Shown here one piece after another: positions 19,546 through 31,344 of a stretch of 64,000 nt of DNA. The stretch is from Pomphorhynchus laevis (Eukaryota; Acanthocephala; Palaeacanthocephala; Echinorhynchida; Pomphorhynchidae). The first letter of the stretch is position 1, and each line of letters opens with the position of its first letter. The stretch covers positions 1 through 64,000 of the forward strand of contig WNNJ02003593.1 of assembly GCA_012934845.2 (NCBI GenBank), given 5' to 3'. The translations under genes and the position numbers were made by a program. A model generated the notes under the pieces. It was not told where the DNA came from, searched no databases, and was given only the letters and a program-made list of their open reading frames with translations.

Positions 19546-19599
19546 ATGTTGTTGAATTAATAATAATACTGGGATTCCGCTAAAAATAATATTATAACT

Positions 19600-20080
19600 T
19601 TTAAGAATGGAAGGTTGATGAACGATGGGGAGCCGACAACGATGAGACGAAAAGTTACGAGAAGGCGGAGTTTGATGCGGATGTGGATGGTGGGCCAGGA
19701 GAGTTGGGCAAAATATGTGGATGTGTGGTCGAAGCGACGGAGACGAAAGAGCACTCGAACGGCGGAGTTGATTATGCGTTGTAGTGGTAGGATGATGGAT
19801 TTTGGAGAATTGGCGAAAAGGCTAAGGCAGTAATCGATTTTAGGGAAAAGAAGCGATGAAAGAAGATACATACAAGAACGGAAGTCGATAAGGAAGCGGA
19901 TACGGCGGATGTCACGGAGAATTAAGTTAGACGAGCGGACCTTGTCACGGACGAAGGGTTTAAGGGAAAGGTGATCATCGAAATGGAAGCCTAAAAAAGT
20001 GAGATTGTGGACTATCGGGATGATCGATGAGGCAAAAGATACAGTTGGAGGGGATATGTTTGGTTTACGGGGAAGGATTC
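19600..20080 (-). pseudogene. CR1/L2-like LINE body fragment (inverted part)
   Basis: The minus strand reads FHFDDHLSLKPFVRDKVRSS, then FPKIDYCLSLFANSPKSIIL and RRFDHTSTYFAQLSW, and breaks off at INLPF near 19600. This is the thumb region after the YADD motif. It is directly followed on the right by a plus-strand piece that takes up the protein at the next residues. Confidence 0.7.
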
Positions 20081-20375
20081 ACAACCATTTCTTAGACGAC
20101 ACTCGCCCCACCTCGCTATCGCTACGTTCCCGTCATACCCTCTTACTCCACGTTCTCAATTACTCCAACAACTATGGTCTCCGATCCTTCCTCGTCGCCG
20201 CCTCACTCGCCTGGAATCAACTCCCTCTCGACGTCCGCCGCGCTCCCTCCTTTATCACATTCAAACACCTCCTCCGTTCACACCTTCTCGACACATGATT
20301 TACATTTTTGTTTTGTTGTGGTCATGTAAGCGTGCGCTGGCACGCATTTGCCACGTTAAATAAATCTTTTTTTAA
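20081..20375 (+). mobile_element. CR1/L2-like LINE 3' end (direct part)
   Basis: Begins HFLDDTRPTSLSLRSRH, passes SLAWNQLPLDVRRAPSF and ends with a stop at 20298, followed by the shared 3' tail GTGGTCATGTAAGCGTGCGC to GCCACGTTAAATAAATC. With 19600-20080 in the opposite orientation, this has the layout of a twin-primed insertion. Confidence 0.7.
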
Positions 20376-22095
20376 ATGGAGGTTAATGAACGATGGGGAG
20401 CTGACAGCGATGAGATGAAAAGTTACGAAAATGCGGAGTTTGATGCGGATGTGGATGGTGGGGTAGGATAGTTGGGCAAGATATGTGGATGTGTGGTCGA
20501 AGCGACTGAGACGAAAGAGCACTCGAACGGCGGAGTTGATTATTAGTTGTAGGGGTAGGATGATGGATTTTGGAGAATTGGCGAAAAGGCAAAATCAGTA
20601 ATTGATTTTAGAGAAGAGAAGCGATGAAAGAAGAGACATACAAGAACGGAAGTCGATAAGGGGCGGATACGGCGGATGTCACGGAGAATTAAGTTAGACG
20701 AGCGGACATTGTCACGGACGAAGGGTTTAAGGGAAATGTGATCATTGAAATGGAAGCCTAGGAAAGTGAGATTGTGTACTATGGGATGATCGATGAGGCA
20801 AAAGATACAGTGGGAGCAGATATGTTTGGTTTACGGGAGAGGATCTACATTAGTTTGGACTTGTTGGGGTTTAGAACGAGATGGAGATGTGAGAGGCGTT
20901 TGTAGATAGAAGAAATACAGTTGGAGGCAGAAATTGTGATATCGTGTATGCGATGGGCGGGTGCATTAGCATATATGAGGATGTCATCAGCGTAGTGCAT
21001 GACGTTAAAGGAGTACAGTTTGATACCTGGAGAGAGATCGCCGTGTAGAAGAGAGAAAAGCAGGGGTCCTAGGACTAAACCTTGTGGGACCCCGCAGAAA
21101 ATAGGGATGAGAGGAGAGGATGATGAATTTGAACAGGCTCGAAAAGAACGATCGGATAGATATGAGGCAAACCATACTACGGAGGGGAAAGAAAATCCGT
21201 AATCATAACGAAGGTGAGAAAGGAAAATGGAGTTGTCGACGATGTCGAAGGCGGAGGAGAGGTAGAGGGAGATGAGAACACTATATAGAGCCTTGTCTCG
21301 AGAAATGAGTAAGTCGTATAAACTTTCATGCCGGAGATTTCTGTGGAGTGATTAGAGCGAAAAGCGGATTGGAAAGGAGGGTCGAGCGATTGTTTTTCAT
21401 GAGGGGACCAACGATGGTGGATTTCCAATGTGAAGGAAATATACGACTGCACGTGGACGAGTTAAACAAGTTTGTGATGAAATGGGATATTGATGAGTAT
21501 ATGGATTTTGGTATGGGGTAGGCAGGTGAGGTTTTGTTGGACAATGACATGAAGACAGATGATACTTCGACAGATGAGACAGGGAGAATATGAAAGAGTT
21601 CCGGGAGGATTTGTTGGGCAAGGACAGGAAAACAGATGAGACTTCGGCAGATGAGACAGGGAGAATATGAAAGAGTTCCGGGATCATTAGGATTCCGAGT
21701 ATTAGTGAGATGGAATAGAGACGGGCTTGTGAGAGAGCAACGTGGATACCTTGGTCTGAAGAAATGACGAATAATCATGGGGATAGATGTTGCAAGTCGA
21801 AAAGGAGCGAGAAAAGATTAAGTTAAAAGTATGCCAGAGATACTTAGAGTTTAATGAAGTTTTGATTTTTTGCTGTCAGAAGGAGTTGCATTTGGTAGTA
21901 GTAGGTGGAGATGAGATCGGCGAAGAGTAAGATAGGAATCACGGAGAGACGGAGTGGGCGAGCGGATATAACGTGAGAAAGCAATGATAGACTCGAAAAA
22001 ACATGACGGAGTCGACGCTTTGAGATTAGGCATTGGATGTCAAACCATAAGGCACGGTGCAAGCGACGGTGAGGGTGACGTTTATCCTTTTTATC
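20376..22095 (-). pseudogene. CR1/L2-like LINE body, second copy
   Basis: From 22095 down: the endonuclease-RT linker (FSSLSLLSHVISARPLRL), a PDQIP-type region with repeated LPVSSVEVSSVF-like segments, an RT front with SAFRSNHSTEI, a D-LSSAFD-like block near 21255, a HYADDIL-like block near 20985, and the thumb. It ends at INLHL near 20380, the same point as the other copy. About 100 bp is duplicated at 21550-21690. Many stops. Confidence 0.65.
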
Positions 22096-22329
22096 CTATG
22101 TTCACGAATATTTGGTAACGACTGAAAGAATATGACCCAGGCACAGACAACGAAAATAACAATACTTTGTGGTCTGTCTGGATAAAAAGTTTGATGTATT
22201 ACTTGCAGTAATTAGCCTGAGGTAATCAGAAATGAAACTATGTAGTGTCGCAGAATCGCGACGATTGAAATTTTCTGGGTTAGGTTTAGTTAAATATCGC
22301 CTTTTTCCTGTTTTCATATTTTCTTTCTC

Positions 22330-23270
22330 CAGTTATCAAACCTTACTCCTTTACGCCATGCAATACGGTGGTGACAACCTCATATATGCTCATGCACCCG
22401 CACACCACGTACACGATATCGCAATTCCTGTCTCCAACTGTCTTTCTTCTATCTTCAAACGTCTCTCCCATCTTTGTATCGTTCTAAATCCAGACTAGTC
22501 TAAAATAATGTGGATCCTCCCCCGTCAACCTAACACATCTCCTCCCCCTGTATATTTTGCCTCATCAGTAATCCCCATAATCCACAATCTCACTTTCTTA
22601 GTATTCCATTTCGATGATCACATTTCCCTTAAACCCTTCGTCCGCGACAAGGTCCGCTCGTCAAACTTAATTATCCGTGACATCCGCCTTATCCTACCCC
22701 TTATCGACTTCCGTTCCCGTATGTTTCTTCTTTCATCGCTACTTTTCCCTAAAATCGATTACTGCCTAAGTCTTTTCTCTAATTCTCTAAAATCCATCAT
22801 CTTACCCCTACAACCCATCATCAACTCCTCCGTTCGAGTGCTCCTACATCTCCGTCGCTTCCACACACATCCACATATCTTGCCCAACTATCCTGGCCTA
22901 CCATCCACATTCGCATACAACTCCGCCTTCTCCTCGTAACTTTTCTTCTCATCGATATCGGCTTCGCATCGTTCATCAACCTCCATTTCTTAGACGACAC
23001 TCGTCCCACCTCTCTCTATCTCTGCGTTCCTATAATTCCCTGTTACTTTACGTTCCCAACTACTATAACAACTACGGTCTCCGATCCGTCCTCGTCGCCG
23101 CCCTACTCGCCTGGAATCAGCTCCCACTCGACGACCGCCGCGCTCCTTCTATTGCATTCAAACGCCGCCTCGTACTCACCTACTCGAAACATTATTTAGA
23201 TTCGTTGTGGTCATGTAAGCGTGGGCCGGCATGCATTTGCCACGTAAAAATAAATAAATAAATATTCATA
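22330..23270 (+). pseudogene. CR1/L2-like LINE 3' half, plus copy
   Basis: Starts in the catalytic block (MQYGGDNLIYAHAP, where YADD has become YGGD), continues SKIMWILPRQPN and SLKPFVRDKVRSSNLII, the thumb and C-terminus, and ends with the family tail and a (TAAA)n run at 23245-23270. One frame change near 22930. 5' truncated at about 22330. Confidence 0.7.
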
Positions 23271-23940
23271 TCATTTAATCTTAAATATTAAATATTAAAT
23301 TTAATAATTAATTTATCATTTAATCATTTATACAATTTAATCAACGATGAAAATATACTATTACACTGTTTCTTTTCTACTAGTGGTATTATATACTCAT
23401 AATTGAATTATATCTACCTATAAAGGATTTACGCTATCGCTTATAAGTTTTGCCGCAATTTAAATTTTGATATAAATTTTTAACTTACGTTTTACTTCAT
23501 TCATTAGAATATTTTATAAAATATACCTTTAAAATTTCGCGATTTCTAGTGAACATGATGTTACATTTGGCGATACGATCTCTTTATTCTCAGAAGCGTA
23601 AATTCATTCTGTAATAAATTTTGACGTTACATATACTTTCAGGAATGCCTAGTTGTGCTGGTATATACAATGGCTATAAGCCACAATCAGTATTTTAGCT
23701 ATTATGTCACAATTACAACTATTTTATTCATTTTTAGATTTATGAATGACTACAAAGTTCAAAAATAATATGTTATTTTTCGTATTGCAATGTTATTATT
23801 CCAATAGCTAAAATGCTATTCAGGCAGAGTCGAAAAAATAAATAAATAATAAATAACGACATTATTAAATACACCAAAATATAGCATGCGAGAATAAAAG
23901 GTAGGTCATAACCGACTCAGATAAAAAATGATAGAATTTT
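23271..23940. other. AT-rich noncoding spacer
   Basis: No gene or shared repeat recognised between the CR1-like tail and Jockey copy B. Confidence 0.5.
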
Positions 23941-24060
23941 CTTTCGTTTTTCATCTTCCCTTTCTCTTTCATGGCCTCAGGTCCAGGGGGATCTAAGCCC
24001 ACCAACCGATCCAACACGCCGCCTTCCGACTGAACCACCAGGGTTCTTTCACCCCCGAAG

Positions 24061-25167
24061 AATCCAATCGGCGCGGACTATGCTTGGTAAACGAGATACG
24101 AGGAGCTTAAGAAACCTTAGCCTTTGCTCTGAGGGACGTCCTCTTGAGAAGAAGACTAGTCCCGAGATAGCCCAGGTACCCCAAAGGCGCATCTGGGTTT
24201 TCCCTTTCAATGACAGATGCTGAGCCCGTTTCAGAGGATACTTAGCTTTCTACAGGATACGTTTAAGTCTATCCAGGCCAGCTTTTGCCGACCAGTTCAC
24301 CGTAACAGTGAACCCCAGGTATTTTACTCGACTTGTGAAGGTGGGAAGTGGTTCAGAGGCAAACATGGAGGAGAGCGCAGAGAGTGCTAATCTCTTAAGT
24401 TTTTGCTTTGTAGCAGGTGTGCCATGAAAGACGACCACCTGCGATTTAGCTGAGTTTAAAATAAGATTGGATATGGGTAACTAATCTTTTAATCTTAAAA
24501 AGAAATGGCTGATGTCAGAGACTACGTCTTTACACCTGTGTCCAGTGAACAGGGCTGTGGTGTCATCAGCGTACACCACAAGACGTTGTTCGCGTTTAAA
24601 TATTTTGAATAGTTTAATAGAGGCAGCAAGATATAAGATAGGAGAAAGTGGGGATCCTTGAGGTACACCCGTAATAGGGTAGAACTGACGCGCATCAGGG
24701 TCGTCTTCATAGTAAAATCGCTTGGTATACAGCAGGATCTCCACTCTGTTCACAATTCTCGCAGGCAACCCGAGGGACCTGAGAGAAGAGATCACAAAGG
24801 AAATGGAGATGCGGTCAAATGCAGCAAAGTCAAGGAAAACAGCCACAACTAGACGATGGCTATTATCCCGACAAAACTGCTCCACCTCACCAACTGCTGA
24901 ATGGACAGAGCGACCTTTGACGAACCCATGAAAACCTGGAGGGATCAAATTACGCCTACTTAAATAGTCGCGGATTTTACGCGCAAGCGCTTTTTCGTAA
25001 ATCGACACGAGGGCATTTTGAATCGAAATGGATCGCAGATCTTTAGGGCATGAGCAGGATTTTTTCTTAGGAATAAAAACACGCTTACTAATATTGATGC
25101 CTGCTACATCGGATGGGGAGGCTAAAAGCATTGTGACGGCCACCTCTCTTCTCTGATCAGCTGTCAA
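24061..25167 (-). pseudogene. LINE reverse transcriptase (copy B)
   Basis: 228 codons are open from 25167: KDLRSISIQNALVSIYEKAL, FHGFVKGRSVHSAVGE, VFLDFAAFDRISISF (A-motif lacking one serine), GVPQGSPLSPILYLAAS (B-motif) and VVYADDTTALFTG (catalytic). A stop follows LRLKD, then the thumb FHGTPATKQKLKRLAL and VKYLGFTVTVNWSAKAGLD continues in frame to 24250, with a frame change toward the C-terminus. The missing serine codon is shared with copy A but not C. Confidence 0.85.
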
Positions 25168-25701
25168 AAGCTGACAGACCAGAGAAGAAAGTGGAACGAC
25201 GGATTTGGAGATGCCCGGGAGTGGACCCTAGGAGTTAAGGATATCCGTAAAAGATAGATCCCTACTCCTGAAGTTACACCAAGGCGGGATTGGTTGAGGT
25301 AATAGAGCGGCTCCATAGTTGTGTAGGGCTAATGACTCCTCCAAACTTTTATCAAGGCCAACATTCTCTATCCAACCCAATGCTCTATCCTTCCAGCAAA
25401 CAAACTTCTCCTTCTTGAAAATCTTCTAAAAGGAAGACTGAGAAGGATTAATGCGAGCAATACTCGTCCTATTCCTACTCAGCTGGAACCTATATCTAGT
25501 GCTCCAGTATTCATTCGAGAGAGCCTATCTGGCGGAAACATAGAGATTAGGGAGGTTAAGCAATTTCGCTAGGACCTTGAGTTTCGTCGGAGTAGGATTG
25601 TATATACGAACTTTATAGGTAGTTGATAAAATTGCGGTAGCTTGCGAAAAGAGGTAGGTATTAAATTCGGTCAAACTCTCATTTCTTATTCTGGGAAAGA
25701 G

Positions 25702-26410
25702 TTAGATAGCCGCTTGAAAGAGGGCCACTCTGATCGGATCAAAGTGAAACCTCCTTCGAAGCAACATATCTTCCTCAATCCTCCAACGAATTAGGTCATG
25801 AGAGGTGGACGATTGCTGGCGCGACTGTTCAGTGCAGAAGGGTTTTAACAACCACCTCGAGTGAAGCAGTAAAATGTCGAGGATAGAATTTGTTGATGTG
25901 CAATGAAAGGTAGGTGACGGGGGTTTGTGAATAAGATAACCGTTCCTAGCTCTGCGAAGTGCTGCATTGATCCAACGACCAGTTCTGTCGTTGAAATCCC
26001 CAAGTATCATGTCATAACCGCTGTCAATAATAATATCCAGGAGGTCACGGTTCTTGTGAATTTCCCCTGGACGGATGTATACATTGGCTAGACTTATGCG
26101 TTTACCGTTCTTATTGAGTGAAACTAGTAAACAAGAAAGGGCTGGACATGAGTAGTTTAATAGGAGGGAGGACCTTAAGGAGCACTTAACTAAGGTCAAG
26201 AGTCCTTGAGATGAAGAGGAGTGAGGTGGGGTTGTGTACTGAGTATAGTGGGGACATATATGCTTTGGGATAATTCAAGTAATGTCCTGGGGAGACGGAT
26301 AGACTGCGTCTCCTAAAGGTCTATAACACCTGCATCTCTACCAGATAGAAGTCTAAGGGCGGAAGCCCCTCCCGAGTTTCACTGAAGGATATTCAGTGAA
26401 AAAGGCTTAC
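25702..26410 (-). pseudogene. LINE endonuclease and linker (copy B)
   Basis: Open from 26199 to 25702 with LANVYIRPGEIHKNRDLLD, ILGDFNDRTGRW, HKPPSPTFHCTSTNSILD and RRRFHFDPIRVALFQ. The N-terminal ILQ-NSGG start lies upstream in the same region, with stops. Proline in HKPPSP sets it apart from copies A and C. Confidence 0.8.
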
Positions 26411-26456
26411 GAGTACTCTGCATTGTGATGGATTAGTTGGATGGGGAATTGCCTAC

Positions 26457-27675
26457 CTAGACAAAGCTAGGTGCAGGAAGGTTGCCCTTCCCACCACTAG
26501 CCCCCTCCAAGGAAGGTACTTGCCCCTGGGCAGTATCTTCATTTTCTCTATTAGTCTTCTGTTGGATTAGCTTCCCAATCTTGAGCGGGGGGACGGCATG
26601 GGCTGAAGCCCCTCTCTTTTTCGACTCCGGAACCGAGGAAACAGGAAGCACAGGATTAGTCCCGATAACAGTTAGGATAGAGCGTACTAACTCCTTCATC
26701 TGCCGAAGAGCATTCGAAGTCTTTAAGTCGATAATCCGTAGAATGTCAGCGTCATCCATTCGTGGAGCTGCAGCGACCGCGAAGGACTTGGCCGAATTGG
26801 GCGGTTTCAGCAAGAATAATTGTCTATATTCTTTGAATAGAGAGCATTTCCTGCTCCAAGCAGGATGGTACCCCCCCGCAATTCGAGCAGGAAAGGGGCC
26901 TCGCAGCGATTGGTAGTTGTAAGAGAAGGACAGCTGGTGGAGCTACAGACACCACACGAAGGGGTCCCACTGCAGCTGGAGGTCCAGTGTCACCATTTGT
27001 GACACCGGCTGCAGTGGGGATAGGTCAGATCATCCCACTCTGTGATCGTGAATTTAATATTGAAACCCATAAAGGGATTCGACGCAGAATTAGACAAGGA
27101 CTCAGCAATATTTACGGGAGCATTGCAAAAGCCAACTGGGACAGGGTCCCCGTCCCTACCCCGGATTGACCTCAGATTGGTGACTTTGAATTTAGCCATA
27201 AAAGAACGTATATCTTCTTCCATTGAACATGGAAGATTTGAAACTTTCAGTGAGGCCAAGATAGGCTCGGATGAGATTTCACCATATTCAGCTAAATTGG
27301 CGGAGAAGTACTCCATGTAGTTTGCGGCGAGGTCATTCGAGACAAAAGAGATCTTCACCTCCGCAGGGTGTAACCTAACAGAGTTAAATAGAACCCTGTT
27401 CTGAAACTGTTTGGTGAAGGATCTCAAAAATTTGTTGTAGAGATCGTGTTTTTCAATCGGTTTCTTAACTTTAATTATCAGCAAATTCTTTAATTTAGGA
27501 ATGGGGGAAGCACCTCCCCATCACCTGAGACCATAGAAAAATTACTAACCTTGTTACTTGGATCTGTAGTTAGATTTACCTTTAATTTGTCTTTTTTTGT
27601 AGGATTATCGTTGATTTTTGAATGATTTTTGCTGCTATCGTTTGATAGCTCCGAAATTACTTGTACACTACACAT
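26457..27675 (-). pseudogene. LINE ORF1 protein (copy B)
   Basis: Segments in order: a Ser/Lys-rich start (CSVQVISELSNDSSK) at 27675; an RNA-binding region (27484-26990) with LLIIKVKKPIEKHDLYNKFL, VRLHPAEVKISFVSNDLAAN and a TYPHCSRCHKW knuckle start; a Cys-rich stretch near 26900-26960; then 26813-26457 with MDDADILRIIDLKTSNAL and KKRGASAHAVPPLKIGKLIQ. The layout resembles the knuckle-bearing ORF1 of Jockey elements. Confidence 0.75.
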
Positions 27676-27804
27676 GTTGTTCGTACTAATTATTCCGAGT
27701 CAAAATAAGAAAAAAAGCAAATAGTCAGTCAACGTAGCTAATTAGGGTATTCAAGTGGTAGTGTTATATGGCGGCATTGTTCACATATCCATTTGTAGCA
27801 TCGT

Positions 27805-27890
27805 GATTTAAACACGGTATTCGATTGATTTAAACACGGTATTTGTGATTTAAACAACGGTAATTTATTTAAACAAAGGTATTCGATTGC
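27805..27890 (+). repeat. Short tandem repeat of an AAACACGGTATT motif
   Basis: ATTTAAACACGGTATTCGAT recurs about four times with variation. It abuts the 5' leader of Jockey copy B. Confidence 0.7.
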
Positions 27891-27984
27891 ATGATATACA
27901 ACATAAAATGATTGCTAAATTATATTTCACCTTAAATTAATAAAACAAATTAAACGGATAAAAGCATTTGTATAGAACGTTTTA

Positions 27985-28080
27985 AATATATAGTTATTAC
28001 AGGAACAAAGAAAGAAAAAATATCCGTTATTTGATAAAAATCCTATATTTCGATAGCTCCTGCTATCATCAAGATTACAA
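27985..28080 (-). repeat. Single arm of the PLE-type hammerhead palindrome
   Basis: Matches the left arm at 9645-9734: ATATAGTTATTACAGGAACA and CGATAGCTCCTGCTATCATC. The hammerhead core reads CTTGATGA on the minus strand and is decayed. The second arm is missing. Confidence 0.65.
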
Positions 28081-28555
28081 TAAAATATAAAAAAATTTCT
28101 AAATGCTCATATACTTTACATTAGTCATCTTTATTAACTGTCAATAATAAAGTTGTTCGAATAAATATGGAAATATGATGCACTGATGAACCTTTGAGTG
28201 CATGTCTTTAGGTTATATTCTTCTTGAATATGATTAGTAATATGATTATTTAATAATCTCATTTATAAAATAATAATTTAATAATTTAAATAATAAATAA
28301 ATAAATTTAATATTTAATTGATAAGTCTTATTTGCATTTAAATAAAAAAAATATTTTACTAAGTAATTTCTATTGTCAAAATAATTGTTATTTAAATTAT
28401 ATTATTTATACTTAAAAACTAATATAATTTTTAACAAAAGTTATATAATTTTATAATTTTATTATAATTTTTATAATTATTATAAAAAATAAAAATTATT
28501 ATAAAAAATATTTTTTTATAAAAAAATATTTTATTAAAAAGAATATCAAACTTTC
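28081..28555. other. Very AT-rich spacer
   Basis: Runs of A and T with TTATAAAAAA-type repeats near 28480-28540. No gene. Confidence 0.5.
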
Positions 28556-29695
28556 TCCCAATCGAGCAACATGGTTTTCAACCAGGTTTATCTATCATAT
28601 GTGCTGTCTCAATCTTATGAAACGCTGTTCAAGAAGCTCGTTCAAATAATCTTCCTATGTACGCTGTTTTCGTAGATTTTACAAAGGTATTCGATTGCAT
28701 TGACAGAGAATTGCTTCCGAAAATTAATAACCGCGCTTAGCCTTAAAGGCTATATCATACATTTACTACATCAGGCTCTCTCTCCACACATTGTCCGAGT
28801 CTTTGATGGAATTAAATATTCAGATTACTTTCAACAAATTAAGGTTCTCTCTCCTCAGGGTAACCCTCTTGGCCCACTTTTGTTCAGTCTATTTATATAT
28901 GATCTGCCAGCATGTATAAGTGAAACTAACTCTTATTGTCTTTTATATGCAGACGATCTAGTTATACATTCGTCAAAATTAGCGATGTGAGTTCAGCATT
29001 GGTTAGGCTTAAACTGTATTGTATGGCGAATGGTTTGCATGTTAATCTAGCGAAAACAAAATTGTTAAAATTTCGAGGGGATAGTAGGCTATCACAAAAT
29101 GATGTTTTTACCTATGATGGTATGAATTTGCAAATGGGTACGCAATTCTGCTATATTGGCTTTAATCCGTCCTCTAAGTGGAGTTTTACTAATCATTTTG
29201 ATGTAATTGCTTGAAAGGTTGTTTCTTGTATGAGTACGATCAATCATTCGCGTTTAACAAACTATCCTACATCCGTGAAATATTTTTAAATTATGTTTCT
29301 TCCAAGAGCTACTTATGGCTTATTGGTTATTTGGCAAGATTTGTCTATTCAGAATTTTGAGCAAATTGATAGAATAAAATGAAATTTCCTTAAATTCTTC
29401 TTTTGCTTGTCCCGCAAGGTTTCGTCTTCGAAATTAGCTTATCTTACTAGAGAGCAACCCTTGTTGTTTATCCTGCAAAAACGTTTCTCCTTAATAAAGA
29501 CTGCGGCGTTTCGTTCGCGTTTATCGAATTGGAATTCGAAGCAACTCTTACTGGATAGTGATATCTATTTTACCCATGCCGTTGAATTCCCGAACATTTG
29601 GAAGTTTAGTAGTCAAAAAAAAGCGAGCATGTGTAATAAGATTTTCTCTTTACGTTTTTTTTTAGAAAATGAGAGAAGATATGAGCGTCGTACAT
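28556..29695 (+). pseudogene. LINE reverse transcriptase relic
   Basis: A broken RT in plus orientation: AVFVDFTK-FDCIDRELL near 28660-28710 (A-motif), QQIKVLSPQGNPLGPLLFSL near 28840 (B-motif), YCLLYADDLVIHSSK near 28935 (catalytic block retained), NGLHVNLAKTKLLKFRG, then a thumb and a C-terminal part with LFILQKRFSLIKTAAFRSRL. About five stops or frame changes. The clade is not resolved. It ends abruptly at 29695 against an opposing LINE. Confidence 0.65.
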
Positions 29696-30800
29696 GAACA
29701 AAAATCTATCAATCTACTAATTTGACGGAGGTTGCCGAGAATCATGGTAGATGAGCGTACTTTATCTCTAACGAAAGGTTTAAGTGAAAGTCTGTTGTCG
29801 AAATGAAAGCCTAGGAAAATGAGATTGTCAACGATAGGGAGAATTGTAGAATTTAATGATACAAAGGGAGGTTCTACGCAAAAGCGTCGAAGAAGGATCC
29901 ACATTATTTTGGATTTATCAGGATTCAGAGAAAGGCGAAGGGAAAAAAGATGATTGGAAATTGAGGCGAGACAGTTGGAAGCAGAAACACTAAGATCATG
30001 AATCGTTAAGCAGGTGCTTAGCATAGATGAGAATGTCATCAACATATTGCATAACATGGAAGTTAAATGTATGAGAAATAGAAGACAAATCACCGAGAAG
30101 AGAGAAAAGCAAAGGGCCTAATACGGGGCCTTGTGGAGCACCGGACGGGATGGAAGGATGGGAGCGAGAAGAGTTAGAACAAATGCGAAAAGTACGGTTT
30201 GATAGATATGAAGAAAACTAATCCACAGTATGTAAAGAGAATCCATAATCCTGACGAAGACGATGTAGAAGAATCGAGTGATCGACAATGTCGAAAGCTG
30301 ATGATAGATCAATAGAAACTATGACACTACATAATTTTTGATCGCGCGAGATGAGTAAGTCGTTATAAACTTTAAGACATGCAATTTCAGTAGAGTGATT
30401 TGAGCGAAAAGCAGCTTGGAAGAGAGGGAACAATTTGGAGGAAAATAGATATGCATTAACTTGCTTAAGAACAAGACGCTCAAGGAGTTTAGAGAGGGTT
30501 AGGAGAAGTGAGATAAGCCGGCACGAAGATGGTTGTGAAGGGTCGAGAGATTGCTTTTTGAGGAGAGGGCGAACAGTGGCGCATTTCCAGTAGGAAGGAA
30601 ATGTGCGGCTGCGGATAGACAAGTTGAACAAAGTGGTTAGGAAGGGTGATATAGATGATCAGATTTTTTTATATAAGTGTGTGGGAATTTGGTCAGAAGT
30701 AGAGGTTTTATTTGGTAATGACAGAAGAACCGATGAAACTTCGTCAGACGAAACGGGAAGAAGGTGGAATAGCTCTGGGAGGGGAGTATTTAAAGATATG
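29696..30800 (-). pseudogene. CR1/L2-like LINE relic, third body copy
   Basis: The minus strand: LPELFHLLPVSSDEVSSVLL and TSTSDQIPTHLYKKI (30800-30660), FPSYWKCATVRPLLKKQSLD, LSKLLERLVLKQVNAYL, FQAAFRSNHSTEIACLK, VSIDLSSAFDIVDHSILLHR (A-motif) down to about 30220. The catalytic region near 30040 is out of frame, then LSVSASNCLASISNHLFSLR and SLKPFVRDKVRSSTMI follow. Same family as 20376-22095 but better kept. Confidence 0.7.
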
Positions 30801-31026
30801 AGAGGATACAAGGTGCATATGTTGAGATATTTGCATACAAGACGCAAATGTCTCAACTGTATATGCAGAAAGGGCAATAAAGTATGTTTGAGCTGTTCAG
30901 CAGCGTCTTGTTCCAATAGAACACATACAAGTAACATCGATACAATTGAGCACATAAAGTTACACGGACATGTACCTTTTTTACTACTTGATCTTAGCTT
31001 TATTCGGGATCGTTTTACAGTCTTGT
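30800..31026 (+). pseudogene. Possible Cys-rich fragment, unassigned
   Basis: A plus-strand frame reads RRKCLNCICRKGNKVCLSCS then AASCSNRTHTS. The paired cysteines resemble the zinc-binding tail of some DNA transposases, but the run is short and the left part overlaps a minus-strand LINE, so it may be chance. Confidence 0.2.
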
Positions 31027-31344
31027 AGTCAAATGGCGTTCCGATCTGTATTCTACATCATATGATGACTAACATGATTACTAATGATGTAGTAATCATT
31101 AAAATAATCACTACATCATTTTGTTCTAATAATAGATTTTATTAATAGCAAAACATAAATGCGGATAATGTCAAAAATCAGTCATAAGAGAGAAATGTTT
31201 CTTCTTTCGTCTTTATCTCTTCTGTCTTCAATTCCTTTTTATTTTTATTGCATCAAATCCAGGGGGATCTAAGCCCACCAACCGATCCAACACGCCGCCT
31301 TCCGACTGAACCACCAGGGTTCTTTCACCCCCGAAGAATCCAAT

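Larger units (their letters stand above)
23940..27815 (-). mobile_element. Jockey-type LINE, copy B (nearly full length)
   Basis: The most complete element in the window, about 3.9 kb on the minus strand: 5' leader (27815-27680), ORF1 (27675-26457), endonuclease (about 26410-25850), linker, RT (25167-24250) and 3' end near 23945-23985. Copies A and C are nearly identical in shared parts. The 3' end next to a pyrimidine-rich strip (plus strand) is also seen in copy C (31200-31260). No RNase H is visible after the RT. Each ORF carries several stops or frame changes, so it is not autonomous. Confidence 0.85.

Noticed and set aside
26482-26916. 144-codon plus-strand frame over Jockey ORF1
   Set aside because: Antisense shadow of ORF1, which has the conserved zinc-knuckle protein on the minus strand.
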